A DNA stretch of 64,000 nt from JAJPHW01 sp963771505 (GCA_963771505.1 CAVYTO010000002.1:496001-560000); one strand, 5' to 3'. Counted from the first letter of the stretch, positions 51,243-59,921 are shown. Numbers and translations are program-made. Notes: generated by a model from the sequence alone, not told the origin.

Positions 51243-51500
51243 ATGAAATGGCTTCTCGCGTTGGCTATAGTTTTGTCCCTTTCAGCCTTCGTAGATGCGC
51301 AGTACAGGGTCTTCCACAGATTCTCAGGCCCTCCCAACGACGCCTCTTACCTAATTGGGGCCCTTGTACTCGATGCGAAGGGAGATTTGTATGGGGCCTC
51401 GGCAAACGGTGGAAAATACCTTAGCTATGGCGATGACCCGGGTTGAACCGAATTCGGCGGCGATTACGGCAACGGGGTGGTTTTCGAGTTCACCCCGTAA
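51243..51500 (+). pseudogene. GloVer-repeat gene broken by an in-frame TGA (third of three)
   Basis: From ATG 51243, the frame encodes a signal peptide (WLLALAIVLSLSAFVDA) and one GloVer unit (GDLYGASANGGKYLSYGDDPG), then TGA at 51444-51446. The same frame continues TEFGGDYGNGVVFEFTP to a TAA at 51498-51500, which is the standard continuation of a repeat unit with CTEFGGD where the stop now lies. So a Cys codon became TGA. With or without readthrough the protein is 66 or 85 residues, far shorter than its neighbours (430-445). A truncated, probably non-functional copy. Confidence 0.7.
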
Positions 51501-51609
51501 GCACGTACATGAGGCCGCAACCCGCCATGCAACGAGTCGAGCCTCGCGTTGACGCAGCTTGGTCTTCTGACCCTTCGGCAGCATCCGGATTACCCGCTAC
51601 AATCAATCC

Positions 51610-52353
51610 ATGTTCCGTCTCATGTGCGTTACCGCCCATCCCGATGATGAGGCCGGGGGATTCGGCGGCTCCCTTCTGCTTTACAACTCTCGCGGCGTCG
51701 AAACATGTGTGCTCTGCCTCACTCCCGGGCAAGCCGGATCCCATCGCGGTGCGGCCCGAAGCGATCGGGAATTAGCTGACATCCGCCGCAAAGAATTCGA
51801 TGCCGCTTCGGCGATATTGAAGATCTCACGGCCAATCCTCCTCGATTATCCCGACGGACAGCTGCATCGCCTCGATCTTCACCGCGTGGTCGCCGATGTC
51901 ACCCGCCACATCCGGGAATTTCGTCCTCATGTGCTCTTGACGTTCGGTACGGAAGGCGCAGTCACCGCACATACCGATCACTCGATGGCGTCGATTTTTG
52001 CGACGCTCGCGTTTCATTGGGCAGCACGCGACAACCGTTTTCCCGACCAGATCACCGACGCGCTCAAGCCGCATCGCACGCAGAAGCTTTACTACGCGAC
52101 TTCCACTTTCACGCTGCCCGATCGACAACCCGTGAATCCAGCGCCGTTTAATGCTTCGATCGACATCGGTGCATTTCTTGAAAGTAAGGTCGCCGCGTTC
52201 CGCGCTCACACCACGCAGGCTCCGCTACTGCCTCGGTGGGAAGAAATGGTGCGCCGGCGCGGCGGACGCGAACTATTTCATCTCGCCGCATCTTGCGAAC
52301 TCGGAGAAATCAAGCCAGAGACCGACCTCTTCGCCGGAGTCGTCGACGACTAG
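51610..52353 (+). CDS. PIG-L family zinc deacetylase (BshB-like)
   Basis: A 247-residue LmbE-fold enzyme. Zinc ligands and catalytic Asp in VTAHPDDE (His, Asp, Asp) and the third zinc His in TAHTDHSM are present. Family members remove the acetyl group from GlcNAc-type intermediates, for example in bacillithiol or mycothiol synthesis or glycolipids. No bshA/bshC or mshC gene nearby, so the pathway is open. ATG 51610 starts near the AHPDDE motif as usual. Begins a run of housekeeping genes on the same strand. Confidence 0.87.
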   Translation: MFRLMCVTAHPDDEAGGFGGSLLLYNSRGVETCVLCLTPGQAGSHRGAARSDRELADIRRKEFDAASAILKISRPILLDYPDGQLHRLDLHRVVADVTRHIREFRPHVLLTFGTEGAVTAHTDHSMASIFATLAFHWAARDNRFPDQITDALKPHRTQKLYYATSTFTLPDRQPVNPAPFNASIDIGAFLESKVAAFRAHTTQAPLLPRWEEMVRRRGGRELFHLAASCELGEIKPETDLFAGVVDD

Positions 52354-52397
52354 AACCCCTCTCCGCGCCTGCCATGCGACGGATGCTATGATTTCGC

Positions 52398-53078
52398 GTG
52401 CCTCCCCATCGCGGAAAATTCATCACCTTCGAAGGCCTTGACGGCTGCGGCAAAAGCACGCAACTGAAAAAGCTAGCCGCCGCCCTGACCGCGCAAGGCC
52501 ATGAAATCGTCACCACCCGTGAACCCGGCGGTACCCCGACCGGAGAGCGCATCCGTGGGGTTTTGCTCGATTCCCGCACCGCCGGTCTCGACTCCATGGC
52601 CGAGCTTGCGCTCATGTTCGCTTCCCGCGCGCAACACGTAAAAGAAGTGATTCTTCCTGCGATGGAAGCCGGCAAGATCGTGCTCTGCGACCGCTTTACC
52701 GACTCATCCGAGGCCTACCAGGGAGGCGGGCGCAAACTCGGCGCCGGAGCGGTACTCGATCTTCATCGCATTCTCTGCGTGGACCTGCAACCCGACCTGA
52801 CAATTCTGATGGACTGCGACGTTGCATCGAGTGTTTCCCGCGCCCGCGCCCGCAACACGTCGGCTTCGAAAAAGAACGCGAAGAAATCCGATGAGAACCG
52901 TTTCGAGTGCGAGAGCCGCCAATTTTTCGTCCGCGTGCATCGGGCGTACCTCGCCATCGCTCAGCGCGAAGCAAAACGTGTGGCCACCATCAACGCGCGC
53001 GGCACTCCGAACGAGACCCACAAAAAAATCATGGAAGCCGTCAGCGCCAGATTAAAATTGAACACAAAGGCCGCCTGA
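52398..53078 (+). CDS. tmk: Thymidylate kinase
   Basis: A 226-residue P-loop kinase (dTMP to dTDP). P-loop GLDGCGKST, the DR(F/Y) substrate motif in CDRFTDSS, and the LID region beginning RARARN. The LID is unusually Lys/Asn-rich (SASKKNAKKSDEN). Starts at GTG 52398; the start codon is non-ATG but matches the conserved N-terminus GKFITFEGLDG. It precedes holB by about 30 nt, a common pair. Confidence 0.94.
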   Translation: MPPHRGKFITFEGLDGCGKSTQLKKLAAALTAQGHEIVTTREPGGTPTGERIRGVLLDSRTAGLDSMAELALMFASRAQHVKEVILPAMEAGKIVLCDRFTDSSEAYQGGGRKLGAGAVLDLHRILCVDLQPDLTILMDCDVASSVSRARARNTSASKKNAKKSDENRFECESRQFFVRVHRAYLAIAQREAKRVATINARGTPNETHKKIMEAVSARLKLNTKAA

Positions 53079-53108
53079 TCGCTTCATCGTTTCACGTCAT
53101 TTGTTCCT

Positions 53109-54200
53109 ATGGGATTCGCGGATTTTGTCGGAAACACCGCCGTCGTCGACCGTCTGCGCGACATGCTGGCGCGAAACCGTTTCCCTCAAGCGGTGATCCT
53201 CGCCGGCCCCACGGGCTCAGGCAAATACACACTATCGCTGATGCTGGCCAAGGCGATGAATTGTCTCGATCCCGTCTCGACTAACGGCCTGCCCGATTTC
53301 TGCGGACACTGCGCCAACTGCACTCGCATCGCGCAATCCGAAGACCTCGAATCTCGTTTCAACGAGGCCGTCGAAGCCCGGGAAAATCTCCGAGAGACCG
53401 ACAAGAAGGAAACGCGCCTTTTCGTGCAGTCCCATCCCGACGTGCTCATCATTCCCCCCGACCCCCCGCAAATGATGATCAAGATGGACCAGGTTCGCCG
53501 CGTGATCCAGACAATCTATTACCGCCCCGGCGAAGCTCACGAGCGCGTCTACATCTTTACCGGATCGGCATTCATGAAAGAAGCGGCAAATTCGCTGCTC
53601 AAAGTGTTGGAAGAGCCGCCGGAGTTCGCCACGATCTTTCTGCTCACTACTAATCCCGGTGAGCTTCTTCCCACACTGCGTTCGCGTTCGATGACCGTGG
53701 CGCTGACGGCATTGCCTCCAGAAGATGTTGAGGGATACCTTGCAAACGCTCGTCCCGAATGGAGTTCTAAACAACGTAGCTTGGTCGCGCGTCTATCGGA
53801 AGGAGCCATCGGACGAGCCCAATCTTTCGATTTGCCCGCATATGTCGCGTCCCGCACCCACGCGCTGACGATCCTGAGTGCCGCCCGGCGCAATGATCAT
53901 TCTGAGCTTTTCAAGCTGACCGAGACTTATCGCGCCGGCGCCGATGGTCGCGCAAAGATGGAAGCACTGCTTCGCGCGACATATTCGCTGCTGCAAGACT
54001 TGCTGTTCCTCAACTCCGGCACGCCGCAATTCGTGCGCAACACCGACATTCAGGCTGATTTGCAGCGCCTCGCCGAATCAGCCGATTTTCCCTGGATCGC
54101 CCGCGCCGCAGACCGTCTATCCGAAGTCGAACGAGGGATGCGCCGCAACCTTCTTCGCTCGTTGTCGCTGGACTCGTTCGCGACCGCACTGGAAAACTAA
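53109..54200 (+). CDS. holB: DNA polymerase III delta-prime subunit (clamp loader)
   Basis: A 363-residue AAA+ subunit. P-loop region AGPTGSGKYTLS (Walker A, Tyr in the Thr position is noted), a zinc cluster (CLD...CGHCANC), the DEAxx-type sensor region and the SRC-like SRSMT motif. Loads the beta clamp with DnaX and delta. The N-terminal GFADFVGNTAVVDRL is typical. Follows tmk directly. Confidence 0.92.
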   Translation: MGFADFVGNTAVVDRLRDMLARNRFPQAVILAGPTGSGKYTLSLMLAKAMNCLDPVSTNGLPDFCGHCANCTRIAQSEDLESRFNEAVEARENLRETDKKETRLFVQSHPDVLIIPPDPPQMMIKMDQVRRVIQTIYYRPGEAHERVYIFTGSAFMKEAANSLLKVLEEPPEFATIFLLTTNPGELLPTLRSRSMTVALTALPPEDVEGYLANARPEWSSKQRSLVARLSEGAIGRAQSFDLPAYVASRTHALTILSAARRNDHSELFKLTETYRAGADGRAKMEALLRATYSLLQDLLFLNSGTPQFVRNTDIQADLQRLAESADFPWIARAADRLSEVERGMRRNLLRSLSLDSFATALEN

Positions 54201-54213
54201 CCTTTTGGAAGTC

Positions 54214-54256
54214 GTCATTCTGTGAGCAGCCGTTCTTCAGGCGGAACGAAGGATCT
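54214..54256 (+). repeat. 43-bp dispersed repeat, copy A
   Basis: GTCATTCTG...GAAGGATCT, 36 of 43 positions identical to copy B at 57293-57335. It contains a core AGCCGTTCTTC and lies in an intergenic spacer after holB. Resembles a short palindromic dispersed element found near gene ends. Confidence 0.6.
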
Positions 54257-54448
54257 CATTCTCATCTGGCGTCACGAGAACGTCCCCGCTCGTTCCAACA
54301 AGACTCCCATCTTCCTTATTGTCATCGCCTCAATCCTGTGCTAGTTTATTCAAAAGTTCACGCCCTGTATCCACAGTCAAAAACGCGCCATGGATTGTGG
54401 CCCGCTAGCAGGCGTGTCTCACGTAGGTGACATCATGCAGGTGACACG

Positions 54449-54892
54449 ATGAAAGATGCGATCGACTCCACGCCAGCCGAGCGCAGCCTCAGTGGGCATG
54501 AGTTCGCTAATCGAAAACTGATTCGCCCTTCCCTCAATCGCTCCGACAATCACCACGCCAGTCCGAATCACAACGGGCAGTCGTCCGACCGCCCGCCGCA
54601 ACGCGACCGCGGAGAACGCAACGACCGTCCGCACGGACATGAGCGCGTCGAGCGTTCGAATAGCGGGAAGAAGCTTCCTCCGCCTGAGCAAACCAACGCG
54701 GAAAATTTCTACTACCAGAAACAGATGCAGTCCAAGACCCTGATGGTCGTGGTACTCCATGGCGGAGAGCAAATCCACGGCGTTATCGAGTGGTACGACA
54801 AGACCTGCCTGAAACTCAACCGCAACACCGGCCCCAACCTGCTCATTTACAAGCCTTCAATCAAGTACATGTATAAAGAGGGCGAGAAGTAA
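54449..54892 (+). CDS. hfq: Hfq-like RNA chaperone with long disordered N-terminus
   Basis: A 147-residue protein. Residues about 1-80 are disordered, rich in Asn, His, Pro, Arg and Ser. Residues about 80-147 form an Sm-like fold: NAENFYYQKQMQSKTLMVVVL, HGGEQIHGVIEWYDKTCLKL and NLLIYKPSIKYMYKEGE. The last stretch corresponds to the Hfq YKHAIS motif, here YKPSIKY. Hfq normally is 70-100 residues with its flexible tail at the C-terminus; a tail at the N-terminus with a short C-terminus is odd. It stands between holB and dcd. Confidence 0.75.
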   Translation: MKDAIDSTPAERSLSGHEFANRKLIRPSLNRSDNHHASPNHNGQSSDRPPQRDRGERNDRPHGHERVERSNSGKKLPPPEQTNAENFYYQKQMQSKTLMVVVLHGGEQIHGVIEWYDKTCLKLNRNTGPNLLIYKPSIKYMYKEGEK

Positions 54893-55092
54893 TTTCGCAA
54901 CCGGCTAGGGCTATACCTTCCGCTTCCGAGCGAAGCGCTCCCCGCGGTCGCATGAGGCGTGACGCGGCCGTCCCTGACAGCCTCCAATCCGCATCGCACT
55001 AACTCGTCTTGGTACGCGCGCAACTTGGCCAGATCATTGCGCGCCTCTCCGCCACCAGTAAACTCCGGTTGCACGTTGTCATTGTCAGTCAA
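54847..55092 (-). CDS. Possible 81-residue protein downstream of dcd (uncertain)
   Basis: TTG-started frame 15 nt after the dcd stop on the same strand, ending inside the 3' end of the hfq gene on the other strand (46-bp overlap). AGGAAAA 4 nt upstream is a moderate ribosome-binding site. The N-terminal half (GGGEARNDLAKLRAYQDELVR) looks like a real amphipathic helix; the C-terminal part overlapping hfq looks like a shadow. Real but trimmed, or spurious. Confidence 0.3.
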   Translation of the reverse strand: MTDNDNVQPEFTGGGEARNDLAKLRAYQDELVRCGLEAVRDGRVTPHATAGSASLGSGRYSPSRLRNYFSPSLYMYLIEGL

Positions 55093-55107
55093 GTTTTCCT
55101 GCTTTTC

Positions 55108-55659
55108 TCACAGCTTCGGCAGCACAATTCCCTTCTGTGATTGATACTTCCCTTTCCGGTCGGCATAGCTCGTCTCGCAAACTTCGTCCGACTGAAAAAA
55201 GATAATCTGGCACAGTCCTTCATTGGCGTAGATGCGCGCCGGCAAAGGCGTGGTGTTCGAAATTTCGAGCGTCACGAACCCTTCCCACTCCGGCTCGAAC
55301 GGGGTCACGTTCACAATGATCCCGCAACGCGCATAGGTAGACTTGCCCACGCAGATCGTCAAAATCTCTCGCGGAATCTTGAAATACTCCACCGACCGTG
55401 CCAGCGCGAACGAATTCGGCGGCACGATGCACACGTCCGACCGCACCGTCACAAATGAACGCTCATCGAAGTTCTTCGGATCGACCACTGTCGAATTCAC
55501 ATTGGTAAAAATTTTGAATTCATCGGCCACGCGCAAATCGTAACCATAAGACGACAATCCATAAGAAATCACGCCCTCGCGGACCTGCTTCTCGGAAAAA
55601 GGGTTGATCATGTCGCGTTCTTTCGCATTCTTGCGGATCCAACGGTCACTCTTCAGCAT
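55108..55659 (-). CDS. dcd: dCTP deaminase (Dcd/DUT-type)
   Basis: A 183-residue trimeric enzyme turning dCTP into dUTP (or dUMP if bifunctional). Motifs: INPFSEKQ, SYGLSSYGYDLRVADEF, FALARSVEYFKIPRE, CVGKSTYARCGI, NVTPFEPEWEGFVTLEISNTT and EGLCQIIFFQ. ATG 55659 follows CCGGGGG; the frame extends upstream to 55797 without features. Divergent from HU across an A+T-rich spacer. Confidence 0.94.
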   Translation of the reverse strand: MLKSDRWIRKNAKERDMINPFSEKQVREGVISYGLSSYGYDLRVADEFKIFTNVNSTVVDPKNFDERSFVTVRSDVCIVPPNSFALARSVEYFKIPREILTICVGKSTYARCGIIVNVTPFEPEWEGFVTLEISNTTPLPARIYANEGLCQIIFFQSDEVCETSYADRKGKYQSQKGIVLPKL

Positions 55660-55681
55660 GAAACCCCCGGGAAAAATTTGG

Positions 55682-55762
55682 TAATTTTGTAACTTCGTAA
55701 TGTAAACGATCTTGATTGACAAATTTGAAAAACGCCTTGGAAATTGCCAAATTACAAAATTA
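55682..55762. repeat. 11-bp inverted repeat (TAATTTTGTAA / TTACAAAATTA) upstream of dcd
   Basis: Arms at 55682-55692 and 55752-55762, perfect over 11 bp, 59 bp apart, in an A+T-rich stretch. Several partial repeats (ATTACAAA) sit beside the right arm. Could be regulator sites or intrinsically curved DNA upstream of dcd and hup. Confidence 0.5.
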
Positions 55763-55883
55763 CAAATCACAAATCGCTTTTGCATCTTAAGGGACAACCC
55801 GTGCCGTTGACAATCTCGCCTATCTCTCCTAGCATCAAGGACTTGGTACTACATTTCCAGCCAGCGCGACCGGAGTCAAAGTC

Positions 55884-56153
55884 TTGATCAAGCTTGACAT
55901 CATTAATGAAGTCGTTAACAAGACGGGCATCACCAAAACCAAGGCTGAAATCGCCGTCGAAACCGTCTTCGAGAGCATGAAGCGCTCCCTCACCAAGGGC
56001 GACCGCATCGAACTGCGCGGCTTCGGCGTGTTCAACGTCCGCCCCCGCAAGACCGGCATCGGACGCAATCCCCGCACTGGCGCTGAAGTCTCGATTCCCC
56101 CTGGAAAAGCCGTACGTTTCAAGCCCGGCAAAGAATTGCAATCCATCGAATAA
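55884..56153 (+). CDS. HU/IHF-family DNA-binding protein
   Basis: An 89-residue histone-like protein with the typical helix pair (IINEVVNKTGITKTKAEIAVETVFE) and the DNA-binding arm (RNPRTGAEVSIPPGKAVRFKPGK). The start is TTG at 55884. Whether it is HU or an IHF-like subunit cannot be told. It bends or compacts DNA as a dimer. Confidence 0.93.
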   Translation: MIKLDIINEVVNKTGITKTKAEIAVETVFESMKRSLTKGDRIELRGFGVFNVRPRKTGIGRNPRTGAEVSIPPGKAVRFKPGKELQSIE

Positions 56154-56214
56154 TTCTGCTGGGGCTTAGCATCCAGCCAACTTCAGCCTCAACGCCAACC
56201 GCGGAAACTTTGCC

Positions 56215-57273
56215 ATGTCCGATTTAAATCTTCCCGCCCCTTCACCATCGGGACCCGGCGCCCCGGTCGCCGTCGAATATTTCCAGCCCGGCTTCCGTGT
56301 CCCCTCGGCGAGATTCGTTCCCGCAGCGCCAAAACAACGTTACTGGCTCCATGCGCTTCTGCTGCTGGCGACCTTCTGCACGACGCTTGTCGTGGGCGCG
56401 CGCATGCAGACAAATTTCCAGCGCAACCTGTCGCCGCTCTCTCTCTCCGACGACACGTTGCCACTGTTCCCGTTTCACGAAATCGTTTCGCATCCTTCCA
56501 CGCTATTGCTCGGCTTGCCCTTCTCCGCCACGCTCATGCTGATCCTCATGGCGCATGAGATGGGACACTATCTCTACTGCCGCTTCTACGCGGTCAACGC
56601 GACTCTTCCCTTTTTTATTCCCGCTCCGACGTTGATCGGCACACTCGGCGCATTTATCCGCATTCGCTCGCCAATCCGCTCTCGCTCGGCTCTGTTCGAT
56701 ATAGGAATCGCTGGCCCCATCGCCGGATTCGCCGTCGCCGTCGTCGTCCTTTGCCTGGCACTCCCACTCTCACATGCCGCGCCACCGTCAGCCGCTGCTC
56801 CAGACCTCGAACTGCGCTACCCACTGATCTTTCAGCTGGCGTGGATCGCGCTGCCGCTGGCCCACCTCAAATCGGGGGCTGCCAGTCTTCAAGGAATCTA
56901 CCTGCACCCCACGGCGGTCGCCGCCTGGTTTGGCATGTTAGCTACCGCACTGAATTTGCTTCCCGGCGGCCAGCTGGACGGCGGCCACATCGTATTCGCG
57001 CTCGATCCGCGCAGACATTCATGGATTTCGCGCCTTACCCTCTTCGCTCTGCTATTGCTGGCGATCTTCTGTTTTTACGGATGGCTGGTCTGGGCGATCC
57101 TCCTGCGAATCACCGCCATGCGCCATCCATTAGTTCCCGAGTGGCCGGGAATCGGCCGTCCGCGGCGCGTTCTCGCGGGATTCGCCCTACTTCTGCTGAT
57201 ATTAACTTTTTCACCAACCCCTTTTGCTCATAGCTCATTGCTCGAAATAATTCGCGATTTCCGCGGCCACTGA
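56215..57273 (+). CDS. Site-2 protease family (M50) membrane protein
   Basis: A 352-residue polytopic zinc protease. HExxH in LMAHEMGHYLYC and the third-ligand region NLLPGGQLDGGHIVFAL (NxxPxxxxDGG-type) are present. Six or more helices. M50 enzymes cleave membrane-bound regulators, but the substrate is unknown. Starts at ATG 56215, 61 nt after HU. Confidence 0.88.
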   Translation: MSDLNLPAPSPSGPGAPVAVEYFQPGFRVPSARFVPAAPKQRYWLHALLLLATFCTTLVVGARMQTNFQRNLSPLSLSDDTLPLFPFHEIVSHPSTLLLGLPFSATLMLILMAHEMGHYLYCRFYAVNATLPFFIPAPTLIGTLGAFIRIRSPIRSRSALFDIGIAGPIAGFAVAVVVLCLALPLSHAAPPSAAAPDLELRYPLIFQLAWIALPLAHLKSGAASLQGIYLHPTAVAAWFGMLATALNLLPGGQLDGGHIVFALDPRRHSWISRLTLFALLLLAIFCFYGWLVWAILLRITAMRHPLVPEWPGIGRPRRVLAGFALLLLILTFSPTPFAHSSLLEIIRDFRGH

Positions 57274-57292
57274 AGGCATAGGTAAGAATGGC

Positions 57293-57335
57293 GTCATCCT
57301 GAGCCCAGCCGTTCTTCCGGCGGAGTGAAGGATCT
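57293..57335 (+). repeat. 43-bp dispersed repeat, copy B
   Basis: GTCATCCTGAG...GAAGGATCT, 36/43 identical to 54214-54256. Lies 20 bp after the M50 stop, again at a gene end. Confidence 0.6.
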
Positions 57336-57417
57336 CCCTCAAACCAGCTCCCAGTGCAAGCCAAACTGACCCTTACCCCGCTAACTATCCGTTCTCGCCT
57401 TCGTCCTTATAAGATAG

Positions 57418-58674
57418 ATGAGAGCCGTGCGCACCATCCTCGACACATTCGCGCAAATCTTCCGCAGCCTGTGGGCCCACAAGCTGCGATCATTCCTCAC
57501 CATGTTTGGCATCGCATGGGGAGTCGGCTCGCTTTTGCTGCTCGTGGGACTCGGCGAAGGCTTCCGTTCCGGCAACATGCGCGAGACCGAGGAATACGGT
57601 AAAGACATCATGTTCATCTTTCCCGGACGCGCGCCCGCCGTCGAAGGCAACATGAGTTCCGCCCGCAACTATCTGCTCACCTATCAGGATTACGCCGACA
57701 TCCGCAAAGAAGCGCCGCATGTGCGCAACGCCGTGCCCGCTCTTTCACGCAATGATTTCCACGCTGTCAGTGAATTCGCCAACGCCAGCGGCGAACTTCT
57801 CGGCGTCGAACCGCAGTACAGCGAGATTCGCTTTCTCCCCATGAAGCAGGGACGCTGGCTCAACTGGCTCGACGAAACCCAGAAGCGCAACGTGATCGTT
57901 CTCGGCGACGAAATGAGCAAGACACTTTTTCCCGGACGCCCCGCCGTAGGCGCGACCATTTTACTTAACGGCGTCAGCTTCGAAGTGGTCGGAACCGTCC
58001 AGCGGGTTGGCCGCGGCGACGACAATTCCACCAACACCCGCGGCTATGTTCCCTTCCAAGTGATGTCGACGTTCTTCCGCCTCAAGGGGGACGGCCACGA
58101 GAACTCAATATCTTTCATCAACTATCAGCCTCGCGTTAGAAACGAAAATCTATTGGCCAAAGCGGAAGTCCAGAAAGTCATCGCCCGCAATCACGGTTTC
58201 GACTATCACGATAAAGACGCCTTTGAAGGCTGGGACACGATCGAGCAATCGAAAATGGTTGGCACGATCTTCGACGCCATGAACGTCTTTCTCGGCAGCG
58301 TCGGACTGGTCACGCTCGCCCTCGGCGCGATCGGCGTCGTCAACATCATGCTCGTCGCGGTCAGCGAGCGCACCCGCGAGATCGGATTGCGGAAGGCCCT
58401 TGGCGCCACCAACCGCAGCATTCTTTCTCAATTCTTTTTCGAAGGAATCATTCTTACGCTCGGCAGCGGCCTCATCGGCATGGGCTTAGCCGCCGCGCTT
58501 ATGGCCGTCCTCGACACTGTAAAAGGCCCCGGCGGATTCGATCCGCCCCGTATCGTTCCCATGTCGGCCTTTATCGCCATCGCGAGTCTCACGCTCGCGG
58601 GAGTATTCGCTGGCCTTTATCCTGCGCGCAAGGCTGCCATGCTACAGCCCGTCGAAGCGCTGAGGCAGGAATAA
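57418..58674 (+). CDS. MacB/FtsX-type ABC permease (first of a pair)
   Basis: A 418-residue permease: N-terminal helix (SFLTMFGIAWGVGSLLLLVG), a large periplasmic MacB-PCD-like domain (about 55-270) and three C-terminal helices (NVFLGSVGLVTLALGAIGVVNIML, IILTLGSGLIGMGLAAALMAV, FIAIASLTLAGVFAGLYPAR) with the FtsX signature AVSERTREIGLRKALGA. Usually needs an ATPase; none is adjacent. 5 nt precede the next permease, a paralogue. Confidence 0.9.
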   Translation: MRAVRTILDTFAQIFRSLWAHKLRSFLTMFGIAWGVGSLLLLVGLGEGFRSGNMRETEEYGKDIMFIFPGRAPAVEGNMSSARNYLLTYQDYADIRKEAPHVRNAVPALSRNDFHAVSEFANASGELLGVEPQYSEIRFLPMKQGRWLNWLDETQKRNVIVLGDEMSKTLFPGRPAVGATILLNGVSFEVVGTVQRVGRGDDNSTNTRGYVPFQVMSTFFRLKGDGHENSISFINYQPRVRNENLLAKAEVQKVIARNHGFDYHDKDAFEGWDTIEQSKMVGTIFDAMNVFLGSVGLVTLALGAIGVVNIMLVAVSERTREIGLRKALGATNRSILSQFFFEGIILTLGSGLIGMGLAAALMAVLDTVKGPGGFDPPRIVPMSAFIAIASLTLAGVFAGLYPARKAAMLQPVEALRQE

Positions 58675-58679
58675 ATAAC

Positions 58680-59921
58680 ATGCTCCGCGATATTCTCCAT
58701 GAAGCCTACGGAGCCATGCAGCACAACCGCCGCCGCACCGCGCTCACCATGCTCGGCATGGCCTGGGGAATCGCTACGGTCGTCATGCTGCTTGCCTACG
58801 GCAACGGATTCGGTCAGGCCTGCACCAACATCTTCGCCAACTTCGGCACCAAGCTCATGATTCTCGTTCCCGGCCGTTCCACCATGCAGGCCGGAGGGCA
58901 GAAAGCCGGAACGCAACTGCGCTTCACCCTCGACGATGTCGACGTGCTGGCTGCCAACCTGCCGCAGATCACCCACATCAGCCCTTCCGTGGACAAAGAC
59001 TGCGTCATTCAATACGACACCCGCACCTACACCTTCGGCGTCACCGGCAACTATGCGAATGTCGTCCAGGTTCGCGCCCTGAAGATGGGTTCAGGGCGGC
59101 CTTACAACGAGCAGGATGAAGTGCAACACGCGCGAGTAGCGATGATCGGATCCGAGGCGAAAGAAAAACTCTTTTCCGGACGCAATGCCTTAGGGGAACG
59201 CATTCGTGTCGACGGCCTCAGTTTCGAAGTGATCGGAATTCTTCAAGCCAAAATGCAGGAAGGCGACAGCGACATCAATCGCACCATCTACATTCCCTTC
59301 TCTGCGATGAGCGACCTGAAAGACACGCACTACATCGATTCAATCTGGTTCAACTACGAGACTCCGGACTACGCCCGCCTCGAACAATCCGCCCGAGTGG
59401 TCATGGCCACGGAGCACAAATTCAATCCCAGCGATCGCCGTGCCATGCGCGTCTTCAATCTCATGGAGCAGGTCCACCAGTTCGAGATCATCACTCTCGG
59501 CCTCAAAATCTTGCTGGGATTCATTGGCACGCTCACGCTCGGCATCGGCGGCGTCGGCCTGATGAACATCATGCTGGTGTCCGTCACCCAGCGCACCCGC
59601 GAAATTGGCGTGGAGAAAGCTCTCGGCGCGCGCCGCCGCCACATACTCATGCAATTTCTCGCTGAAGCCCTCTCCATCACTTTCCTCGGAGGGCTCTTAG
59701 GCATCGTTCTCGCCTACGTGGTAGCGCTCTCTGTCGGACGGCTCACGCTCTACAGCGCCTTCGCCAAAAATGCCGAAGCCGGGGACATCCGCCTCATCAT
59801 CGCACCCGGTACGCTGATCGCCGCTACGCTAATCCTCAGCATCGTCGGCCTCATCAGCGGAATGGTCCCAGCCCTCCGCGCCTCACGCCTCGACCCCATC
59901 GAAGCGCTACGCTACGAGTAA
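58680..59921 (+). CDS. MacB/FtsX-type ABC permease (second of a pair)
   Basis: A 413-residue paralogue of the upstream gene, with the same N-terminal helix, periplasmic domain and three-helix FtsX tail (SVTQRTREIGVEKALGA). Ends SRLDPIEALRYE. The two share about 30 percent by eye, so they could form a heterodimer. Export of peptides or lipoproteins is family inference. No ATPase gene is next to it. Confidence 0.9.
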   Translation: MLRDILHEAYGAMQHNRRRTALTMLGMAWGIATVVMLLAYGNGFGQACTNIFANFGTKLMILVPGRSTMQAGGQKAGTQLRFTLDDVDVLAANLPQITHISPSVDKDCVIQYDTRTYTFGVTGNYANVVQVRALKMGSGRPYNEQDEVQHARVAMIGSEAKEKLFSGRNALGERIRVDGLSFEVIGILQAKMQEGDSDINRTIYIPFSAMSDLKDTHYIDSIWFNYETPDYARLEQSARVVMATEHKFNPSDRRAMRVFNLMEQVHQFEIITLGLKILLGFIGTLTLGIGGVGLMNIMLVSVTQRTREIGVEKALGARRRHILMQFLAEALSITFLGGLLGIVLAYVVALSVGRLTLYSAFAKNAEAGDIRLIIAPGTLIAATLILSIVGLISGMVPALRASRLDPIEALRYE

